A DNA stretch of 64,000 nucleotides from Spirillospora albida (GTDB lineage Bacteria; Actinomycetota; Actinomycetes; Streptosporangiales; Streptosporangiaceae). Positions 1-9,673 of the stretch are shown here, one piece after another. A program made the position numbers and the translations under genes. Each line of letters opens with the position of its first letter. The first letter of the stretch is position 1. The stretch lies in assembly GCF_000718255.1 (NCBI RefSeq), contig NZ_JOFJ01000009.1:124001-188000 (forward strand). Reading direction: 5' to 3'. A model generated the notes under the pieces. The model was not told the origin of the DNA. It did no database searches and worked only from the letters and a program-made list of their open reading frames with translations.

Positions 1-1
1 G

Positions 2-457
2 TCGGCGATCACCTCCGACATGGGCGCCCGCAACATCCGGGACGAGCTCTCCGCCATGGAGGTCATGGGCATCAACCCCGTCCACCGCCTGGTCACCCCG
101 CGGCTGTGGGCGGCGAGCACCGTCTCCGCCCTGCTGTGCTCGGTGGTGATCCTGGCGGGCATTCTCGGCGGCTACTACTTCAACGTCATCCAGCAGGGCG
201 TCAGCCCCGGCGCGTTCTTCGACGGCGCGACGACCCTGCTGCAGCTTCCGGACCTGTTGATCACCCTGTTCAAGGCGTGGGTGTTCGGCTTCATCGCCGC
301 CGCCGTCGCCTGCTACATGGGCATGAACTGCGACTACGGACCGGTGGGCGTGGGCCGCGCCGTGAACCGGGCCGTGGTGGTCACGTCGATCGTGGTGTTC
401 CTGGCGAACTACGTCCTCACCATGATCTACCAGGTTCTCGTCCCCCCGAGGTTCTGA
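2..457 (+). CDS. yrbEA: YrbE/MlaE-family ABC permease, first of the pair (5' truncated)
   Basis: C-terminal 151 residues of an MlaE/YrbE permease; the reading frame is open to the window edge, so the start lies upstream. The cytoplasmic signature EVMGINPVHRL, which follows an R-N-I-R-D-E-L segment, matches the same place in the next gene (EVMGINSLAYL), and three hydrophobic segments follow. YrbE proteins form the membrane channel of Mce lipid importers and normally come as an A/B pair. Its stop TGA shares one base with the ATG of the next gene. The family is clear; only the N-terminus is missing. Confidence 0.9.
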   Translation, partial: SAITSDMGARNIRDELSAMEVMGINPVHRLVTPRLWAASTVSALLCSVVILAGILGGYYFNVIQQGVSPGAFFDGATTLLQLPDLLITLFKAWVFGFIAAAVACYMGMNCDYGPVGVGRAVNRAVVVTSIVVFLANYVLTMIYQVLVPPRF

Positions 458-1311
458 TGGTCGCCATTTTCCCCGTACGCAAGCTGGGCCGCGCGGTCCG
501 GGGCCGGACGGCCGGGCTCGCCGCCTCCGCCAACCTGCCGGTGTTCCTCGGCCGGGTGCTCTACCACCTGGTCGTCGACATCATCATCAAGCGCAAGTAC
601 GGCAAGACGCTCGCCAAGCAGGTCAGCGACATCGCGGTCGGCGTCGGCGCGCTCGTCATCGGCGGCGGCATGATCTTCGTGATCGCCACGATGTCGCTCG
701 CCACCGGCGCGATGGTCGGCCTCCAGGGCTATCCGGGCCTGGAGCGGATCGGCGCCGAGGCGTTCACCGGCCTCGTCGCGAGCTACTCCAACGTCCGCGA
801 GGTCACCCCGATCATCGCCGGGGTCGCGCTCGTCGCGCAGGTCGGCACCGGCTTCACCGCCGAGATCGGCGCGATGCGGATCTCCGAGGAGATCGACGCG
901 CTGGAGGTCATGGGCATCAACTCGCTGGCCTACCTGGTGTGCACCAGGGTCGCGGCCGGCGTCATCGCGCTCGTGCCGCTCTACCTGGTGTCGCTGTTCA
1001 TGGCGTTCTTCGCGACACGGTTCATCACGATCGAGTACTTCGGTCTGTCGCCCGGCATCTACGACTACTACTTCCACCTGTACCTGCCGCCGATCGACGT
1101 CTTCTACAGCGTGATCAAGGTCGCGGTGTTCGCGTTCATCATCATGTTCGTCCACTGCTACCGCGGCTACTACGCGGCCGGCGGGCCGGTCGGCGTCGGT
1201 GTCGCGGCGGGCCGCGCGATCAGGGAGTCCACCATCCTGATGATCCTGATGAACCTCGTCCTGTCGTACATCTTCTGGGGCCACGGCGGCACGGTGAGGT
1301 TGACCGGATGA
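457..1311 (+). CDS. yrbEB: YrbE/MlaE-family ABC permease, second of the pair
   Basis: 284-residue integral membrane permease, full length for the family. It carries a basic N-terminus, about five hydrophobic segments and the conserved block around EIGAMRISEEIDALEVMGIN. In the Mce system the YrbE pair works with the ATPase Mkl/MceG (not in this window) to move lipids or sterols through the inner membrane. I start it at the ATG that overlaps the upstream stop; a longer open frame exists upstream but runs antisense-like over the first permease. Its own stop overlaps the ATG of the first mce gene (ATGA), so the genes are translationally coupled. Confidence 0.93.
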   Translation: MVAIFPVRKLGRAVRGRTAGLAASANLPVFLGRVLYHLVVDIIIKRKYGKTLAKQVSDIAVGVGALVIGGGMIFVIATMSLATGAMVGLQGYPGLERIGAEAFTGLVASYSNVREVTPIIAGVALVAQVGTGFTAEIGAMRISEEIDALEVMGINSLAYLVCTRVAAGVIALVPLYLVSLFMAFFATRFITIEYFGLSPGIYDYYFHLYLPPIDVFYSVIKVAVFAFIIMFVHCYRGYYAAGGPVGVGVAAGRAIRESTILMILMNLVLSYIFWGHGGTVRLTG

Positions 1312-2411
1312 GCGACGAGAGCCTTTCCTCCCGCTCCCGGACGGTCTTCGGACTGGTCGGCGCCGGCGTGCTCGCGGCGTCCGTGACGCTCGTGGCGATC
1401 GGATCGACGCCGTCCCACGCGGGCTCCACCTACTACAGCGCGACGTTCAGCCGGTCGGGCCAGGGCCTCGACCCGGGCAAGTCGGACGTGAAGATCCGCG
1501 GCATCGCGGTCGGCACCGTCGACGCCCTCAAGCTCGACCGGGACGGGCGGGTCACCGTCCGGCTGCGGGTCGACAAGGGCGTCAAGGTCCCCACCACGAC
1601 GACCGCGGCGATCGAGCCGGTGTCGGTGTTCGGCCCGAAGGACCTGGTGCTCGACCTCGGGTCCGGCGAGCTGGCCGGCCCCTACCTGCCGGACGGCGGG
1701 CGGGTCGCGAAGACCGAGGACCCCGAGGAGCTGTCCGACACGGCCTGGCCGGCCTACCGGCTGACCAAGGCCATCAACCCCGACGAGGTCGCCGCGATCA
1801 TCAACGCGTTCGGCTCGGGCCTGTCCGGGCAGGGCCCGGCGCTGCGCCGCACGATCGACAACGGCTCGAAGGTCGTGGACGCGACGTACCGCGACCGTGC
1901 GGCGCTGCAGGCGCTGCTCCGCAACATCAACGGACTGTCCGGGACGTTCGCCGACCGCGGTGACACGATCGGCGGGCTGGCGGGCGACTTCACGACGCTG
2001 TCGGGGACCGTCAGCCGCAACCCGGACAAGATCGGCCAGTTGCTCGACCGGTCGGGCGAGCTCAGCACGCGGCTCGGCACGACGCTGCGCGACCACGGCG
2101 CGAACCTGGGTGACATCGTGGACGGCGCGGGCGACCTCGCCGCGGTGCTGAACGGCCAGCGCCGCAACATCCCCGTCCTGCTGGACAGCCTGAACGGGTT
2201 CTTCACCCTGCTCGCGCGGATCATCCGCATCCCGGGTCCGGAGAACACGCTGATCGCGCAGGCGAAGAACGCGCTGCCGCTGGACTTCTGCCAGATCATC
2301 ATCGACGTCTGCGGGCAGACGCCGGCGCAGACGGCGTTCACGCTGACCCTGCCGGGCGCGAAGAAGAAGCCGGCCGCCGGCAAGCGGCGGACCGCGGGGA
2401 GGACGCCATGA
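1308..2411 (+). CDS. mceA: MCE family protein, first of six (MceA position)
   Basis: 367 residues: an N-terminal membrane anchor (about residues 12-32), an MCE/MlaD beta-barrel domain (about 40-135, with the pattern V-K-I-R-G-I-A-V-G-T-V), then a long helical region rich in L-x-x-L repeats, and a basic Lys/Arg-rich tail. MCE proteins build a hexameric periplasmic tube for lipid uptake. The start ATG overlaps the stop of yrbEB by four bases and the stop overlaps the next ATG. Position 1 of six by gene order suggests MceA; the substrate cannot be read from sequence. Confidence 0.92.
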   Translation: MSDESLSSRSRTVFGLVGAGVLAASVTLVAIGSTPSHAGSTYYSATFSRSGQGLDPGKSDVKIRGIAVGTVDALKLDRDGRVTVRLRVDKGVKVPTTTTAAIEPVSVFGPKDLVLDLGSGELAGPYLPDGGRVAKTEDPEELSDTAWPAYRLTKAINPDEVAAIINAFGSGLSGQGPALRRTIDNGSKVVDATYRDRAALQALLRNINGLSGTFADRGDTIGGLAGDFTTLSGTVSRNPDKIGQLLDRSGELSTRLGTTLRDHGANLGDIVDGAGDLAAVLNGQRRNIPVLLDSLNGFFTLLARIIRIPGPENTLIAQAKNALPLDFCQIIIDVCGQTPAQTAFTLTLPGAKKKPAAGKRRTAGRTP

Positions 2412-3496
2412 GCCCGCGGAGGAAGGCGGCGCGCGGCCCCGAGTACTCCACGATCGCGAAGTTCGCCGTGTTCGTGGCGGTGACCGGGCTGCTCACCTTC
2501 TACATCGGCCAGCAGATCCTCGGCGCGAGCTTCCGGGACCGCTACACGCTGACCGCGACCTTCGATGACGTCACCGGCCTGCTGACCGGCGACGCCGTCA
2601 AGATCGCGGGAGCGCCGGTCGGGCAGGTCGCGAGCATCGACATCGTCCGCGGCAAGGCGGTCGTCGGGCTGGAGGTCGACGAGGGCGTGGCGATCCCGTC
2701 CGACTCGACCGCCGCGATCCGGTGGCGCAACGTGATGGGCCAGCGGGTCGTCTACCTGGAGCCGGGCAGGCAGCGGGCCAGGCTCGGCGACGGCGGCCGC
2801 ATCCCGCACACGCGGTCGGCGGTCGACCTCGGCGAGCTCGTCAACAACCTCGGCCCGCTGACGCGGAACCTGGACCCGAACCAGCTCAACAAGATCCTGT
2901 TCTCGTTCTCCCAGGCGCTGGAGGGCAACGAGCAGAACATCGCGCAGCTGACCGACAACCTCGACCTGCTGCTCCAGACGTTCGCGGCCCGCCGCTCGAC
3001 GATCAAGCAGATGATCGACAACTACGAGACGGTCGCCGGGGTGATCGCGAAGCGCGACCACCAGATCGCCGCGAGCGTCGACAACCTCGAGTCGCTGACC
3101 CGGGTGTTCGCGAACAACCACAAGGTGCTGGAGAACGCGATCGTCGAGCTCGGCGGCGTCACCACGAACCTGAACGCCGTGCTCGGCGGCAACGACGCCC
3201 AGCTCGCCCGCATCATCGGCAACCTCAGCGAGGTGGCCGAGACGTTCCGGCTGAACGTCGACCAGTTGGAGAAGATGGTGCAGGGCCTCCCGCTGACCAT
3301 GCGGCAGCTGTTCGCCGCCGCGAACGGCGGCCACTACCTCCGGACGAACGCGCTCTGCCTGAACGTCGTGCAGGGACCGTGCCCGTTCGAGATGAAGGTG
3401 CCGCGGACCGAGGGCTCGGGCGGCGGGTCCCCGACCGGGCCGTCCAAGTCCGACCTCGCCAAGCTGAAGGCGATGCTGAGCGGAGGTGCCGGCTGA
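2408..3496 (+). CDS. mceB: MCE family protein, second of six (MceB position)
   Basis: 362 residues with one N-terminal transmembrane anchor (about 17-37), an MCE domain (Y-T-L-T-A-T-F-D-D-V-T-G-L at its start and V-K-I-A-G-A-P-V-G-Q-V inside), and a long alpha-helical, Leu-rich region. Near the C-terminus sits a pair of cysteines in C-L-N-V-V-Q-G-P-C that may form a disulfide outside the cytoplasm. The four-base overlaps at both ends (ATGA) tie it to its neighbours in one transcript. The assignment to MceB rests on order only. Confidence 0.92.
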   Translation: MSPRRKAARGPEYSTIAKFAVFVAVTGLLTFYIGQQILGASFRDRYTLTATFDDVTGLLTGDAVKIAGAPVGQVASIDIVRGKAVVGLEVDEGVAIPSDSTAAIRWRNVMGQRVVYLEPGRQRARLGDGGRIPHTRSAVDLGELVNNLGPLTRNLDPNQLNKILFSFSQALEGNEQNIAQLTDNLDLLLQTFAARRSTIKQMIDNYETVAGVIAKRDHQIAASVDNLESLTRVFANNHKVLENAIVELGGVTTNLNAVLGGNDAQLARIIGNLSEVAETFRLNVDQLEKMVQGLPLTMRQLFAAANGGHYLRTNALCLNVVQGPCPFEMKVPRTEGSGGGSPTGPSKSDLAKLKAMLSGGAG

Positions 3497-4527
3497 TGGC
3501 GCTGAAGTCGCTGCGCGACGTCAACCAGCGGCTCGTCGCGATCGTGACGCTGAGCGCCCTCGGCGCCGCCTGCGTGTTCGCGTTCGCGGTCGGGCAGCTC
3601 CACCTGTTCGACCGCGGCTACACGATGAGCGGCGAGTTCGAGGACACCGCGGGCCTGAAGAAGGGCAACGACGTCCGGCTCGCCGGCGTGAAGGTCGGCC
3701 GGGTCACCGAGGTCGAGCCGGACTTCCGGACCGGCAAGGTGATCATCAGCTGGCATGTCCGCGCCGGCGTCGACCTCGGCCGCGACACCCGGGCGGAGAT
3801 CCAGACGACGACCCTGCTCGGCGGCCGCTACCTGCGGCTGACCGGCCCGGTCGCCCGCCCCTATCTGGCGGACCTGCCCGAGTCCAGGCGCCGGGTCGCG
3901 CTGAAGAACACGTCGGTCCCGTTCACGGTGCCGCAGGCTCTCGAGGGCGCGCAGGGGATCGTCGGCAAGCTCGACCAGAAGAGCATCGACAGGCTGCTCA
4001 CGCAGATCAACCAGATCAGGTCGCCCGGCGCGGAGAAGCTGGGACGCGTCCTCGTCAACGTCCAGGACCTGTCCCGGATGCTGAACGACTCCTATCCGCA
4101 GATCGAGAAGCTCATCGAGAGCAGCAAGACGATCAGCGGCACGCTCGCCGCGAAGGACCAGCAGCTCCGCGAGATCATCAACGCCAGCCAGGTGCTGCTG
4201 GACACGCTCGTGCGGCGCCGCAACGAGCTGGCGGCGACGATCGGGTCGGGGAGCAGGACCGTCCGGACGCTGTCGAACGTCATCTCCACCAACCAGAAGA
4301 AGCTGGACGGGCTGCTGGACAACCTGCACCTGCTGACGACCCGGCTGGCACCGAACATGGACGCGCTGAACGCCGACTTCTCGCTGCTCGGGCCGACGTT
4401 CCAGCAGGTCGCGAACCTCAAGGGCGAGGGCCGGTGGATCGAGGGCGTGCTCACCGGACTCGGCCCGCTCCAGCCGCCCGGCCCGATCTCCAGCCGCCGC
4501 CCGCCGGCGCAGCAGGGAGGCAACTGA
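3496..4527 (+). CDS. mceC: MCE family protein, third of six (MceC position)
   Basis: 343 residues. A membrane anchor at about 13-33 is followed by the MCE domain (V-R-L-A-G-V-K-V-G-R-V-T-E-V core) and by predicted long helices that in characterised Mce complexes line the lipid tunnel. The TGA of mceB overlaps this ATG by one base (3494-3498), which fixes the start. The C-terminus is short and Pro-rich. Part of the co-directional mce operon; no regulator is visible inside the operon. Confidence 0.92.
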   Translation: MALKSLRDVNQRLVAIVTLSALGAACVFAFAVGQLHLFDRGYTMSGEFEDTAGLKKGNDVRLAGVKVGRVTEVEPDFRTGKVIISWHVRAGVDLGRDTRAEIQTTTLLGGRYLRLTGPVARPYLADLPESRRRVALKNTSVPFTVPQALEGAQGIVGKLDQKSIDRLLTQINQIRSPGAEKLGRVLVNVQDLSRMLNDSYPQIEKLIESSKTISGTLAAKDQQLREIINASQVLLDTLVRRRNELAATIGSGSRTVRTLSNVISTNQKKLDGLLDNLHLLTTRLAPNMDALNADFSLLGPTFQQVANLKGEGRWIEGVLTGLGPLQPPGPISSRRPPAQQGGN

Positions 4528-5555
4528 TGCACCGGCTCGCGAAAACGCTGGCCGTCGGCGCCTCTCTCGCGCTGACGGCGTCGCTGGGGGGCTGCTCGCT
4601 CGCGCCCTCCGGCGGCGACCGGACGATGGTCGTGTACGTGTCCAAGGCCCGCTCCTTCTACCCGGAGTCGAAGGTCAAGGTCATGGGCGCGGACGTCGGC
4701 CTTGTCGACGAGGTCGAGAACGAGGGCGACAAGATCAAGATCACCTTCCACATCCGGCGGGAGGTCCCGCTGCCGCGGGGGGTGCAGGCGTCGATCGTCC
4801 CGCTGAACCTCGTCGGCGAGCGCAACCTCGTCCTGCACCCGGCGTGGAAGCCGGGGCAGCCGAAGGAGACGGGCGACCGGATCCCGATCGAGCGCACCCA
4901 TGTGCCGGTCGAGGTGGACGACGCGCTCAGCTCGTTCACCAACCTGGCGCAGGCGCTCGACCCGACGAAGATGCAGAAGGCGCTCGGCACGACGGCCCGC
5001 ACGCTGAACGGCAACGGCCGCCAGTTCAACGCCACGCTGGAGCAGAGCGCCCGTCTCGTGGAGAACATCGCGGGGCAGGACGAGGAGCTCATCAAGGTCG
5101 CGCAGAACCTGAACCGGCTCGCCGGGGTGGTGCGGGGCCGCGAGCAGATCCTCGGCACGCTGATCCGCGACTTCGGCGAGGCCAGCCGGGTCCTGTCGGC
5201 CGAGCGCGGCGAGCTCCAGCAGCTCATCACCGGGTTGCTCGAGCTGTCGCGCAACGGCGACAAGCTGATCGACAAGTACGAGGGGCAGCTGCCGTACGAC
5301 CTCGCGGTGCTGACCCGGGCGGCGCTGGTGCTGAAGGGCAACAGCAAGACGATCGCGCAGCTGGTCGACGTGCTGCCCGGCATCAACGACGCCCTGATCG
5401 GGGGCTACAACCCGAAGAACAAGTCGCTGCAGATCCGGTTCGCGACGGACGCGTTCCTGCGGTACTGGCTGAAGGGCCTCATGGGAACCGACGACGTGCC
5501 CTGCCCGCTGCCGAAACCGAACTCCAACTGTCCCTGGGATAACGGAGGCAACTGA
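4527..5555 (+). CDS. mceD: MCE family lipoprotein, fourth of six (MceD position)
   Basis: 342 residues. Unlike the three proteins before it, it begins with a lipoprotein signal peptide: basic start, hydrophobic stretch and a lipobox L-G-G-C at about residue 24, so it should be diacylated and held at the outer face of the membrane. The MCE core V-K-V-M-G-A-D-V-G-L-V-D-E-V follows. Preceded by GGGAGG and a one-base overlap with the previous stop. In mycobacterial mce operons the lipoprotein is usually the fifth member, so a lipobox in the fourth is a small departure. Confidence 0.9.
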   Translation: MHRLAKTLAVGASLALTASLGGCSLAPSGGDRTMVVYVSKARSFYPESKVKVMGADVGLVDEVENEGDKIKITFHIRREVPLPRGVQASIVPLNLVGERNLVLHPAWKPGQPKETGDRIPIERTHVPVEVDDALSSFTNLAQALDPTKMQKALGTTARTLNGNGRQFNATLEQSARLVENIAGQDEELIKVAQNLNRLAGVVRGREQILGTLIRDFGEASRVLSAERGELQQLITGLLELSRNGDKLIDKYEGQLPYDLAVLTRAALVLKGNSKTIAQLVDVLPGINDALIGGYNPKNKSLQIRFATDAFLRYWLKGLMGTDDVPCPLPKPNSNCPWDNGGN

Positions 5556-6646
5556 TGAGCCGGCCTGTGAAAGGCACGCGGGCGCTGCTGCTCGTCGTCG
5601 CCCTGGCCGTCGCGGTCTCGGGCTGCTCGTTCCGGACGGCCGGCGCCCCGAAGGGCGACCTGACCCTGACCGCGACGTTCGACGACGCGCAGGGCCTGGT
5701 CGCGGGGCACAGCGTGAAGATGTCCGACATCAACGTCGGCACCGTCACCAAGCTGGAGCTGGACGGCTACCGGGCCAAGGCGACGCTGTCCATCCAGGAC
5801 GGCATCCGCGTCCCGCAGGGCACCAGCGCCGAGATCAAGGTGACGTCGCTCCTCGGCGAGAACTACGTCGACCTGCGGCTGCCGCCCGGCGGGAGCATGG
5901 ACCGCGGGCCGTTCCTGGCGGATGACGCGGCGATCGTCAAGACCAGCGTCCAGCCCGCGTTCGAGCAGGTCGTCGGGCAGGCCGGGCCGCTGATCAAGGC
6001 GCTGGCCCAGGACGACGTCGCGACGGTCGTGAACGCGGGGGCGACCGCCCTCGACGGCAACGGGCAGAAGCTGAACGCGACGATCGCGAAGGCCGCCGCG
6101 CTGACGAAGATGTTCGCCGCGCAGCGCACCGAACTCGGCCAGAGCGTCGACCGGTTCGCCAGGCTCGGCCGCTCGCTCGCGGCGCGCGAGGACGCCCTCG
6201 CGAACGCGCCCGCCGAGCTGGAGCGGACGACGCGGCTGCTGGACGACAACAAGGAGAAGATCGTCAAGACGGTCGAGCGGCTCACCCGGATGGCCCGGGA
6301 GCTGAACGACAAGGTGCTGGAGGGCCGGATCCTCCGGTTCCGCAAGCTGCTGCGCGACCTCGACCCCGTGCTCGCGCAGCTCGGCGGCAACCGCAAGCGG
6401 CTCACCGCGCTCGTGGACGGCATCGTCCAGTTCGAGGAGAAGCTGCCCCGCGCCACCTATGACGGCCAGCTCCTGCTCTACCCGCTGCTGAACATCGTGT
6501 GGCCGGACGGCTCGCCCGTCTTCCCCGGCCTCGGCGGCTCGTCCGGCGCCAAGAAGACCGGGCAGCGGCAGGGCGATCCGCAGTTGCCGAAGGAACTCAA
6601 GGGAGCCCTGCCGGACCTCGAGAAACTCCTGGGGGGACGGCGATGA
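5555..6646 (+). CDS. mceE: MCE family lipoprotein, fifth of six (MceE/LprK position)
   Basis: 363 residues with a second lipoprotein signal in the operon: hydrophobic segment L-L-L-V-V-A-L-A-V-A ending in the lipobox V-S-G-C at about residue 24. The MCE domain (L-T-A-T-F-D-D-A-Q-G-L-V, then V-K-M-S-D-I-N-V-G-T-V) is followed by a helical region and a Gly/Lys-rich tail. By order it corresponds to the LprK-type lipoprotein of mycobacterial operons. GGAGG lies seven bases before the ATG, and the upstream stop overlaps by one base. Confidence 0.91.
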   Translation: MSRPVKGTRALLLVVALAVAVSGCSFRTAGAPKGDLTLTATFDDAQGLVAGHSVKMSDINVGTVTKLELDGYRAKATLSIQDGIRVPQGTSAEIKVTSLLGENYVDLRLPPGGSMDRGPFLADDAAIVKTSVQPAFEQVVGQAGPLIKALAQDDVATVVNAGATALDGNGQKLNATIAKAAALTKMFAAQRTELGQSVDRFARLGRSLAAREDALANAPAELERTTRLLDDNKEKIVKTVERLTRMARELNDKVLEGRILRFRKLLRDLDPVLAQLGGNRKRLTALVDGIVQFEEKLPRATYDGQLLLYPLLNIVWPDGSPVFPGLGGSSGAKKTGQRQGDPQLPKELKGALPDLEKLLGGRR

Positions 6647-7944
6647 CCAGGCGCATCACGATCAACCTGGTGGCGTTCGCCGCCCTCGCCGTCCTCATGG
6701 TGGTGTGGGCGTTCAACAACGTCGTCCGGTTCGACTTCATCGACCGGCCGTACCACATCACGGTCGAGTTCGAGTCGTCCCCGGGCCTGCACCCGAACTT
6801 CGAGGTCGACTACCTCGGCCTGCGCATCGGCAAGATCGACTCGGTGCGGCTGGAGAAGGACAAGGTCGTCGTCAAGCTCGACATCGACAGCGGCGTCAAG
6901 ATCCCGCAGGGGGTCACGGCCGCCGCCGCGCGCAAGTCGGCGGTCGGCGAGCCGGTCGTCGAGCTGACCCCCGGGCCGGGCACCGTGAACGCGCCGGCGA
7001 TGAAGCCGGGCGCGCGGATCCCGGTGTCGCAGACGAAGGTGCCGCCGAAGTACGGCGACCTGTTCGGCGCCGTCATCGACTCGCTGAAGACGATCAACCC
7101 GGAGGACGCGAAGACGGTCACGCACGAGCTCGCCGAGGGCTGGTCGGGCCGGGAGAGTTCGCTGCGGCAGATCATCGCCGGCGGCGACCAGCTGACCGCC
7201 ACGTTCGCCGAGAACACCGAGATGCTCGATCAGCTGACGTCCGATCTCAGCCGCATCACCGGCGTGCTGAACGCCAACCGCGGGCAGCTCGGCGGGGGCG
7301 TCGACAACCTGGCCGCCGTGACCGCGTCGCTGAGTCAGGTGCGCGGGCAGATCGCCGAGCTGCGCGACCGCGGGCCGGACCTGCTGGCGACCGTGAACCG
7401 GCTCCTGGCGGAGACCACGCCCGACTTCGAGTGCACCGTCGACGCGCTGGGCGACTGGGGTCTGAAGAGGTACAACCCGCAGCTGCTGCGTGATCTGAAC
7501 TCGACGCTGGCGAAGGCGCCGCAGCTGAGGACCGTGCTGAACAACGTCATCGGCATCGACCAGGGGCAGCCCGTCCTCAACGTGGTCTTCCAGGTCACGG
7601 TGACCAAGACGGCGACGCTGGAGTACCAGTACCCGCTCGCCCAGCCGAAGCTGAGCACGGTGCCGACGTGCGCGGGTGGCCGGACGCCGGCGCTGGTGAA
7701 GCAGAAGCCCTACAAGGCGAAGAACCCGGGCGCGACGATCCCGACCCACGACCCGTCGGTCAACGACCAGGGCGCGAAGCTGAAGAACGCGGCGAACTCC
7801 TCGAAGGACTCTTCTTCCGGGCCGCCCGTTTGGCTAGTGTACGTCCCCCCGGTTCTGGCTCTGCTGGTGCTGATCAAGGTCATGATGGGCTCCGTGCCCG
7901 TGGTGTCCCGGCTGCCGCGGCTCCGCCGCCGCGGCGAGGACTGA
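6643..7944 (+). CDS. mceF: MCE family protein, sixth of six (MceF position), with C-terminal membrane segment
   Basis: 433 residues, the longest of the six. An N-terminal anchor (about 8-27) and an MCE domain (V-D-Y-L-G-L-R-I-G-K-I) are followed by helices, then a low-complexity Lys/Ser/Asn-rich linker and a second hydrophobic segment near the end (P-V-W-L-V-Y-V-P-P-V-L-A-L-L-V-L-I-K-V-M), closing with an Arg-rich cytoplasmic tail. The second membrane span would anchor the far end of the protein too. ATGA overlap with mceE fixes the start at 6643. Confidence 0.9.
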   Translation: MTRRITINLVAFAALAVLMVVWAFNNVVRFDFIDRPYHITVEFESSPGLHPNFEVDYLGLRIGKIDSVRLEKDKVVVKLDIDSGVKIPQGVTAAAARKSAVGEPVVELTPGPGTVNAPAMKPGARIPVSQTKVPPKYGDLFGAVIDSLKTINPEDAKTVTHELAEGWSGRESSLRQIIAGGDQLTATFAENTEMLDQLTSDLSRITGVLNANRGQLGGGVDNLAAVTASLSQVRGQIAELRDRGPDLLATVNRLLAETTPDFECTVDALGDWGLKRYNPQLLRDLNSTLAKAPQLRTVLNNVIGIDQGQPVLNVVFQVTVTKTATLEYQYPLAQPKLSTVPTCAGGRTPALVKQKPYKAKNPGATIPTHDPSVNDQGAKLKNAANSSKDSSSGPPVWLVYVPPVLALLVLIKVMMGSVPVVSRLPRLRRRGED

Positions 7945-7969
7945 ACCCGATCCCCGAGGAGTGCCCGAA

Positions 7970-8932
<963 letters not shown>

Positions 8933-8945
8933 TCCGGCCCGTTCC

Positions 8946-8987
8946 GCGCCGCGCCTCGCACTCCGGCCCGAGTGCGGGGCGCGGCGC
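8946..8987. terminator. GC-rich hairpin between the mce operon and rpsD
   Basis: Arms 8946-8963 and 8970-8987 pair over 18 bp with a single T-G wobble around a six-base loop. It sits 13 bases after the last mce-operon stop and 13 bases after the stop of the converging rpsD gene, so it can serve both. There is no U-tract, as is common in high-GC actinomycetes. Confidence 0.75.
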
Positions 8988-9000
8988 GTTCCGCCCCGGC

Positions 9001-9606
9001 TCAGCGGGAGTAGTGCTCGACGACGAGCTGCTCGTCGCAGACGACCGGGATCTCGCTGCGCTCGGGCAGGCGGGCCAGCCGGGCGGTGAGGGCGTCGTGG
9101 CGGACCTCCAGGTAGGGCGGGACGCTGTCGGTGTGCCCGCCGGCGGCGGCGATCCGGAACGCGTCGATGGCGCGGCTGCGCTCGGCGACCGTGATGACGT
9201 CGCCGGGGCGGAGCTTGTAGGAGGGCCGGTCGACCCGGCGGCCGTTCACGAGGATGTGGCGGTGCACGACGAACTGGCGGGCCTGGTAGATGGTGCGGGC
9301 GAACCCGGACCGCAGGACGAGGGCGTCGAGCCGCCGCTCCAGGTCGCCGATCAGCACCTCGCCGGTCTTGCCCTCGACCTTCGCGGCCTTGGCGAAGGCG
9401 TTGCGGAGCTGGGCCTCCCGGATGTTGTACTGCGCCCGCAGCCGCTGCTTCTCGCGCAGCCGCACCTTGTAGTCCGACTCCTGCTTGCGGGCGCGCCCGT
9501 GGACGCCGGGCGGGTACGGCCGCGCCTCGAAGTACTTGACGCTCTTCGGGGTCAGGGGGATTCCGAGGGCCCGGGACAGCTTCACCTTCGGCCGGGGGTT
9601 GTTCAC
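9001..9606 (-). CDS. rpsD: 30S ribosomal protein S4, zinc-free type
   Basis: 201 residues, full length for S4: an N-terminal segment (K-Y-F-E-A-R-P-Y-P-P-G-V-H-G) and the S4 RNA-binding domain (R-R-L-D-A-L-V-L-R-S-G-F-A-R-T-I-Y-Q-A-R). It has no N-terminal Cys cluster, so it is the form that needs no zinc. S4 starts assembly of the 30S body. GTG start with GGGAG seven bases before it. It lies alone here rather than in the alpha operon with rpsK and rpoA; whether a second rpsD exists elsewhere cannot be told. Its promoter region is shared with a HugZ-like gene and contains an iron-box sequence. Confidence 0.93.
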   Translation of the reverse strand: MNNPRPKVKLSRALGIPLTPKSVKYFEARPYPPGVHGRARKQESDYKVRLREKQRLRAQYNIREAQLRNAFAKAAKVEGKTGEVLIGDLERRLDALVLRSGFARTIYQARQFVVHRHILVNGRRVDRPSYKLRPGDVITVAERSRAIDAFRIAAAGGHTDSVPPYLEVRHDALTARLARLPERSEIPVVCDEQLVVEHYSR

Positions 9607-9636
9607 GACGCTCCCTGATGGTTAGGTAATCCTTAG

Positions 9637-9655
9637 TTAGGTAAGCCTAACCTAT
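9637..9655. promoter_or_regulatory. DtxR/IdeR-type iron box
   Basis: The 19 bases TTAGGTAAGCCTAACCTAT match the commonly cited DtxR/IdeR consensus TTAGGTTAGGCTAACCTAA at 16 of 19 positions. A weaker partial copy starts at 9622 (TTAGGTAATCC). The site lies in the 67-bp gap between rpsD and the DUF2470 gene, so an iron-bound repressor here could control either or both. The zinc repressor (Zur) consensus was not seen. Confidence 0.7.
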
Positions 9656-9673
9656 AACGTCGAGGAGGCCAGG

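Noticed and set aside
9607..9673. Zur (zinc) box upstream of the zinc-free rpsD
   Set aside because: No TGAAAATGATTTTCA-like sequence was seen; the palindrome matches an iron box instead.
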